Source: Betaproteobacteria bacterium
GTDB taxonomy: Bacteria > Pseudomonadota > Gammaproteobacteria > Burkholderiales > Rhodocyclaceae
Reading direction: 5' to 3'
DNA: 46,797 bases
NCBI GenBank assembly: GCA_016194935.1
Contig: JACQAO010000020.1
Coordinates: 1 to 46,797, forward strand
The translations under genes were made by a program, and so were the position numbers. Position 1 is the stretch's first letter; each line of letters begins with the position of its first letter. This document shows positions 42,460 through 46,797 of the stretch, in pieces. The notes beneath the pieces were generated by a model that worked only from the letters and a program-made list of their open reading frames with translations, was not told where the DNA came from and searched no databases.

Positions 42460-43659
42460 ATGAAACGCACACGTCTTCCCCGCCGCGCCAAACAAACACC
42501 GGATACGGAACAGTTAATCAAGCTGGCAACAGGCCTTGGTCTGGCCGGAAGCCGCGTCGAAGACGCATTCTGGGATGCCCGCCTGAGTGCCTTGGTCGAC
42601 CGTTTGCTGGGCGATGGCGACGAAGCCACGCTCACCGCCGCGCTGGATCAGCTCTATGGCGGCCAGGGGCGCGCCTACGACGCCCTGGCCGATCTGGTGG
42701 AAGCGCGTTGCGAAAGCCGCGCCTTCCTGCCCGCTACGGAAAGCAGCGAAGGCAATCCCGGCAAGACCTTCGACATGTTGTTGTTCGTCGCACCAGTGCT
42801 GGCTTGGTCACGCTACAGCATTCCTTCCGGCACAGTCGCCGCACCGCTGCTGGCCAATGCCCGGGTGCAATTGCTGGCGCATGTTTTCGCCAAACATGCG
42901 CGCGTCGGCCTGGCCGATTTTCTGTTCAGTCCGGATCAGCTTCCGCAGAGTTATTGCGACACTGCGGCGCTCGCCGACAGACTGGGAAAATCTGCTTTGC
43001 ACAGCCGCGACTTGCATCTCGACCCAGCACAAATGTCTGAGACCGCTAATTTTCTCTCTGACACGCGCTACCTGCTGGGCGTTGCCGTCGCACCCCGGGG
43101 CGCAGCGCTGTTTCGCTGGCAGGAGGAAGACGGAGACCGCAACGAAGCGCTCGTGCAATGGCGCAGCCAGGGCGGCGAAGCGCTACGCCCGCTGCTGCCC
43201 GGTTGCGCCAGCGAATTGCTGCTGCCACAAGCCTATCACGCCGGTTGCCGCGACGCCGACCGGCACTCGCGCCCCTACTCCTTGCGCGCTTCGGTGGCCT
43301 ACCTCAGCACCACGCTCAACCTCGCGCCAGCCGGCTTGCGCGCCGTGGTTGCGCCCTTCTACGATCAGCAACTGGAAGAATATCGCATCGGCTTCGCGCC
43401 GAGAAACTCCAGCGAAGTGGTGCACGGCGTAGTCTGGCCGCTGCTCGACGCAGAAGACGATGTCGCCGATTTGGCCGCGCAAATCGAAACGATATTGCGT
43501 GAAATCAATGTCGGCGAAATCCTGGTCCTCGACCATCGACTGCCGCTGGAGTATTGCGACGACTGCGGCGCGCCGCTGTATCCCAATCAGGATGGCGAGG
43601 CGGTACACGCCGAGTTACCCGAAGAACAGGCCGACGCGATTCCGCGACACTTGCACTGA
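42460..43659 (+). CDS. DUF2863 family protein
   Basis: 399 residues. Betaproteobacterial family of unknown function. The C-terminus has CDDCGAPLYPNQDGE, a possible two-cysteine metal knuckle (CxxC). The N-terminus is basic (MKRTRLPRRAKQ); an alternative start at 42412 would add 16 residues. No signal peptide. Convergent with dadA at 6 bases. Confidence 0.85.
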   Translation: MKRTRLPRRAKQTPDTEQLIKLATGLGLAGSRVEDAFWDARLSALVDRLLGDGDEATLTAALDQLYGGQGRAYDALADLVEARCESRAFLPATESSEGNPGKTFDMLLFVAPVLAWSRYSIPSGTVAAPLLANARVQLLAHVFAKHARVGLADFLFSPDQLPQSYCDTAALADRLGKSALHSRDLHLDPAQMSETANFLSDTRYLLGVAVAPRGAALFRWQEEDGDRNEALVQWRSQGGEALRPLLPGCASELLLPQAYHAGCRDADRHSRPYSLRASVAYLSTTLNLAPAGLRAVVAPFYDQQLEEYRIGFAPRNSSEVVHGVVWPLLDAEDDVADLAAQIETILREINVGEILVLDHRLPLEYCDDCGAPLYPNQDGEAVHAELPEEQADAIPRHLH

Positions 43660-43665
43660 TCATTG

Positions 43666-44913
43666 TCAATCCGGCGCGTATTCCGCCGCGTTAATCTCTG
43701 GTGTCCGGCCCGAGATCAAGTCTGCCAGCAAACGCCCCGAGCCGCAGGCCATGGTCCAGCCGAGTGTGCCGTGTCCGGTATTGAGAAACAGGTTGGAGTA
43801 CCGGGTTCTACCGATCAGCGGCACGTTGCCGGGCGTCGCCGGTCGCAGGCCAGCCCAGAACTTGATTTCGTCGCGCCGCCCGGCCTGCGGAAACAGCGCC
43901 TGGGCGCGTTCCAGCAATGCCGCACAGCGCACCGGATTGAGGGCAGTATCGTAGCCGGCAAACTCGGCGGTTCCAGCCACGCGCAGCCGATTTCCCAGCC
44001 GCGAAAACACCAGCTTGCGGTCGTCGTCAATCAGGCTTACGGTCGGTGCGATGTCGCCAGGGTGCAGTGGAATCGTCGCGGAGTAACCCTTCGCCGGAAT
44101 CAACGGCAACTTAATTCCCAGTGATCGCAGTAGCAGTGGCGTGTAACTGCCCAAGGCGACGACATAGGCATCCGCTACCAGCACTTCGCCGCCCTGCAAG
44201 CGCGCGCCAACGATATTCCCGGCTTCATGCAGCAAGCTGTCAATCGCATTCCCTGAACGAAAAACCACCCCGCACCGTGCGCAATGCTTTGCCAGTTCTT
44301 GTGTAAATAGACAGGCATCGCCGGATTCGTCGCCGGCGGTGTAAGTGCCGCCAACGATCTTGAGCCTGCTTGCGGTCAAAGACGGTTCGATGGCAAGACA
44401 TTCGGCGGTGCTTTTGACCGCCCGGTCGCAGCCATACTCCCGCATCAATGCTGTCTGTAAAATGGCGCGTTCAAATTCACACTGGCTGGAATAAAAATGC
44501 AGAATGCCGCGCTCCAGATGGTCGTATTCGATGCCCAACATCCGCCGCAACTCCTGCAAGGCAGTACGGCTGTACAGGGAGAGGCGCAGGATGGCGGCGA
44601 TGTTGGCGCGTGTTCGGCTCGCCGCACACTCGCGCAAAAAACGCAGTCCCCAGCTCCACTGGTCTGGATCGGCACGCCAGCGCCACAGCAGCGGCGCATC
44701 TTCACGCCCCAGCCAGCGGAGAATTTTCAGCGGCGCAGCGGGGTTGGCCCAGGGTTCTGCATGGCTGGCGGAAATCTGCCCGCCATTGGCAAAACTGGTC
44801 TCCTGCGCCGGGGTTGGCTGTCTATCGACGAGAACAACCTCATGGCCAGCTTCAGTCAGATACCATGCCGCAGTCACGCCGATCACGCCTGCGCCCAGCA
44901 CGGCAACACGCAT
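43666..44913 (-). CDS. dadA: D-amino acid dehydrogenase
   Basis: FAD enzyme that oxidises D-alanine and other D-amino acids and passes electrons to the respiratory chain. 415 residues, FAD dinucleotide motif GAGVIG at 7-12 and E/D33-type VLVDRQ; SFANGGQISASHAEPWANP and PLIPAKGYSATIPL are typical of DadA; C-terminal GHGTLGWTMACGSG. No dadX racemase partner nearby. Ordinary copy. Confidence 0.93.
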   Translation of the reverse strand: MRVAVLGAGVIGVTAAWYLTEAGHEVVLVDRQPTPAQETSFANGGQISASHAEPWANPAAPLKILRWLGREDAPLLWRWRADPDQWSWGLRFLRECAASRTRANIAAILRLSLYSRTALQELRRMLGIEYDHLERGILHFYSSQCEFERAILQTALMREYGCDRAVKSTAECLAIEPSLTASRLKIVGGTYTAGDESGDACLFTQELAKHCARCGVVFRSGNAIDSLLHEAGNIVGARLQGGEVLVADAYVVALGSYTPLLLRSLGIKLPLIPAKGYSATIPLHPGDIAPTVSLIDDDRKLVFSRLGNRLRVAGTAEFAGYDTALNPVRCAALLERAQALFPQAGRRDEIKFWAGLRPATPGNVPLIGRTRYSNLFLNTGHGTLGWTMACGSGRLLADLISGRTPEINAAEYAPD

Positions 44914-45028
44914 CAGGCGCTCCCCGCTGGTGACCCGGCTGCCGGATTGAACTTACCGCAGGGCATGTACTCGTAGATAATGCTTATGTTCACCTCACCG
45001 ATTATACTTGCGAGACCAGGAGTATCCG

Positions 45029-45424
45029 ATGACCAGCAAAATCACCAAGACCGCCGCCGAATGGCATGCACAACTGACACCGAAGCAATATCATGTGACC
45101 CGCGAAAAAGGCACCGAACCGGCCTTCACCGGCGAGTACTGGGACAGCCATGAGACCGGCGTGTTTCGCTGTATCTGTTGCGACACTCCACTGTTCGATT
45201 CGAACAGCAAATTCGATTCCGGCTGCGGCTGGCCGAGTTTTACTTCACCACGCGACGCCGCCAACGTGGCCGAAACTGTTGATACCAGTCACGGCATGCG
45301 CCGCACCGAAGTTTTGTGCGCCCGCTGCGACGCCCACCTCGGCCATGTATTCCCCGACGGCCCGGCGCCGGCGGGTTTGCGCTACTGCATCAACTCCGCA
45401 TCGCTCAAACTGGAGAAAAAATAG
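45029..45424 (+). CDS. msrB: Peptide-methionine (R)-S-oxide reductase
   Basis: 131 residues. Two zinc-binding CxxC pairs (CICC with an extra cysteine, and CARC), GCGWPSF, and the catalytic cysteine in RYCINSASL. Repairs methionine-R-sulfoxide. AGGAG upstream of the ATG at 45029. Confidence 0.95.
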   Translation: MTSKITKTAAEWHAQLTPKQYHVTREKGTEPAFTGEYWDSHETGVFRCICCDTPLFDSNSKFDSGCGWPSFTSPRDAANVAETVDTSHGMRRTEVLCARCDAHLGHVFPDGPAPAGLRYCINSASLKLEKK

Positions 45425-45451
45425 ACGGCATGCTTGCCGCTATCATTACCC

Positions 45452-46075
45452 ATGAAATTTCTTTTCGATCTCTTTCCTGTTATCTTTTTTTTCGCCTCCT
45501 TCAAAATTTTCGAAGGCCAACCCCAGCTTGCCGCAGACTGGGTAAGCCTGATACTCGGCAGCGCAGGATTGGATGCGGCAATCGCCGTCAAACAGGGGCC
45601 GATACTGCTGGCCACCGTGGTGGTGATTCTCGCCACCGCCCTGCAAATCGCCTGGGTCTGGCTGCGTCATGGCAAAGTGGACAAGATGCTCTGGATCAGC
45701 CTGGTGCTGGTGGTCTTCTTCGGCGGACTGACGCTGATTTTCCATGATGAAACCTTCATCAAGTGGAAACCGACAGTGCTCTATTGGGTGTTCGCCATTG
45801 TGCTGCTGTTCTCCGCCACGGTACTGAAAAAAAACCTGATTCGAAGCATGCTGGAAGCTCAAATGCAATTACCCGAACTCGTCTGGCGGCGCCTCAACCT
45901 GGCCTGGGTGGTGTTTTTCACCGCGCTGGGCGTACTCAATTTGCTGATCGCCTTTGCCTTCAACTTTTCCACCGAGACCTGGGTCAGTTTCAAGCTGTTC
46001 GGCGGCACAGGCTTGATGCTGGTTTTCATCGTCGCCCAGAGCTTGTTTCTGGTGAAATACATTGAGGAGAAGTAA
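45452..46075 (+). CDS. yciB: Inner membrane septation protein YciB
   Basis: 207 residues, about five to six membrane segments, starting [19 protein letters not shown]. YciB (IspZ) family, linked to cell envelope integrity and septation. Two bases before the YciI gene; probably one operon with YciI and BolA, the familiar yciB-yciI-bolA order. Confidence 0.93.
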   Translation: MKFLFDLFPVIFFFASFKIFEGQPQLAADWVSLILGSAGLDAAIAVKQGPILLATVVVILATALQIAWVWLRHGKVDKMLWISLVLVVFFGGLTLIFHDETFIKWKPTVLYWVFAIVLLFSATVLKKNLIRSMLEAQMQLPELVWRRLNLAWVVFFTALGVLNLLIAFAFNFSTETWVSFKLFGGTGLMLVFIVAQSLFLVKYIEEK

Positions 46076-46077
46076 GC

Positions 46078-46380
46078 ATGCTGTACGCCCTGGTCGGTGA
46101 AGATATTCCCGGCAGCCTGGAAAAACGCCTCACCGCACGCCCGGCACACCTCCTTCGCCTGCAGGCCTTGCAAGCCGAAGGTCGCCTGATCCTGGGCGGG
46201 CCGATGCCGGCCATCGATGCCCCTGACCCCGGCCCTGCGGGTTTTAGCGGCAGCCTGATCGTTGCCGAGTTCGAATCCCTGACAGCCGCGCAGAACTGGC
46301 TTGCCGCCGATCCTTACGTTGCCACGGGCGTCTTCGCCAAAACCTGGGTGCGCCCTTTCAAACAGGTGTTTCCCCAATGA
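46078..46380 (+). CDS. yciI: YciI family protein
   Basis: 100 residues of the dimeric alpha-beta (ferredoxin-like) YCII fold: [24 protein letters not shown] and [17 protein letters not shown] with the buried His/Asp-type pocket partly visible. Function unknown. Stop overlaps the bolA start (ATGA). Confidence 0.88.
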   Translation: MLYALVGEDIPGSLEKRLTARPAHLLRLQALQAEGRLILGGPMPAIDAPDPGPAGFSGSLIVAEFESLTAAQNWLAADPYVATGVFAKTWVRPFKQVFPQ

Positions 46381-46646
46381 ACACCATGGATACCATGCGC
46401 GATCGCCTGCAACCGTTGCAAGCGCTGTCCATTGAAATCATCGACGACAGCGCCATGCATGCGGGCCATGCGGGCGCAAAGAGCGGCGGTGGTCATTACC
46501 GCCTTAACATCGTCTCGCCGCTGTTCGCCGGCCTGCGAACGATACAGCGCCACCGCATGATCTACGAAGCGCTCGGCGCCTTGATGCAACGCGAAGTTCA
46601 TGCACTGAGCATTACCGCGCTGGCCCCCGGAGATACGCCTGAATAA
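46377..46646 (+). CDS. bolA: BolA/IbaG family protein
   Basis: 89 residues of BolA fold. [23 protein letters not shown] is the diagnostic strand-helix, [17 protein letters not shown] the helix region, then HALSITAL. BolA proteins bind monothiol glutaredoxin Fe-S clusters and influence stress morphology. The intron begins 10 bases downstream. Confidence 0.92.
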   Translation: MNTMDTMRDRLQPLQALSIEIIDDSAMHAGHAGAKSGGGHYRLNIVSPLFAGLRTIQRHRMIYEALGALMQREVHALSITALAPGDTPE

Positions 46647-46656
46647 ATGAGGCGCA

Positions 46657-46797
46657 ATCGGGTAGGAGGCGGGATTACCCCCGCCGTCCTCCCACACCAC
46701 CGGACGTGCGGTTCCGCATCCGGCGGTTCATTGAACACACTGGAGTCGTCGCACCGTATCGAGCAGCGACACCAGACCTAAACGATCAAAGAGAGAC
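46657..46797 (-). mobile_element. Group II intron 3' end: reverse-transcriptase tail, domains V and VI
   Basis: On the minus strand, after the end of the encoded protein comes a 35-nt domain V hairpin (46695-46729: CCGGATGCGG...CCGCACGTCCGG with a 2-base CG bulge) then a GC-rich domain VI (46657-46693) with a bulged A 7 bases from the predicted 3' splice edge (CTACCCGAT). The 5' part is off the right end. Stem-loop sequences and order match bacterial class C introns. Insertion lies 10 bases 3' of bolA. Confidence 0.8.
46728..46797 (-). CDS. Group II intron reverse transcriptase/maturase, C-terminal end only
   Basis: Twenty-two residues plus stop of the intron-encoded protein, reading SLFDRLGLVSLLDTVRRLQ. 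The stop codon overlaps domain V, as in class C introns where the ORF ends just before domain V. The rest lies beyond the window, so completeness cannot be judged. Confidence 0.6.
   Translation of the reverse strand, partial: SLFDRLGLVSLLDTVRRLQCVQ

Overview
The window reads as one continuous stretch of a betaproteobacterial chromosome. The evidence is the gene order skp-bamA-rseP-dxr-cdsA-uppS-frr-pyrH-tsf-rpsB facing map-glnD, the dapC-dapD-pilU-dapE-prmB cluster, the smc-zipA-ligA block, and a DUF2863 protein. Protein sequences and high G+C fit a free-living member of the Nitrosomonadales/Rhodocyclales type; I cannot place it more precisely from sequence alone. No rRNA, tRNA or CRISPR array is visible.

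Layout. 1-10132 (minus strand) is an envelope, isoprenoid and translation operon: an Skp chaperone (cut by the window edge), BamA, RseP, Dxr, CdsA, UppS, ribosome recycling factor, UMP kinase, EF-Ts and S2, driven from a clear promoter at 10294-10323. A 158-bp element bounded by perfect 18-bp inverted repeats sits between frr and uppS. 10379-14319 (plus) holds map, glnD and a cyclic-nucleotide-binding domain protein, convergent with a DUF1566 lipoprotein. 16028-19414 is an accessory patch made almost only of toxin-antitoxin (TA) modules and their wreckage: an IS3 transposase tail, hicB with a shortened hicA, an XRE antitoxin stump, higA with a frameshifted higB, and two intact vapBC pairs. 19437-30158 is core again: def, a methylthio-purine phosphorylase, typA, galU, ligA, zipA and smc. 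Two of these core genes are broken: typA has a 2-base deletion inside its P-loop, and smc has an out-of-frame deletion of about 80 bases in the C-terminal coiled coil. After queF comes a second accessory patch (30719-33398) with ccdAB, a Phd/VapC pair and a DUF4143 ATPase, each with a palindromic operator candidate. 33465-46646 holds an EamA exporter, lysine biosynthesis genes with pilU embedded, prmB, an ABC importer of the nitrate/sulfonate/taurine type, a DUF2863 protein, dadA, msrB, yciB, a YciI protein and bolA. The last 141 bases are the 3' end of a group II intron on the minus strand: the last residues of its reverse transcriptase, then domains V and VI, ending 10 bp past bolA.

How the genes work together. 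The first operon links outer-membrane assembly (Skp, BamA), the envelope stress protease, the two steps that lead to undecaprenyl carrier lipid (Dxr, UppS) and phospholipid precursor (CdsA) with translation factors. map and def, which together trim new N-termini, lie about 8 kb apart. dapC, dapD and dapE supply three of the steps of the succinylase route to meso-diaminopimelate.

The most notable signals are the lesions in two core genes (real decay or assembly error), the frr-uppS inverted-repeat element, two TA islands at different stages of decay with readable operators, and the intron end. I saw no convincing wholly new multi-gene system.
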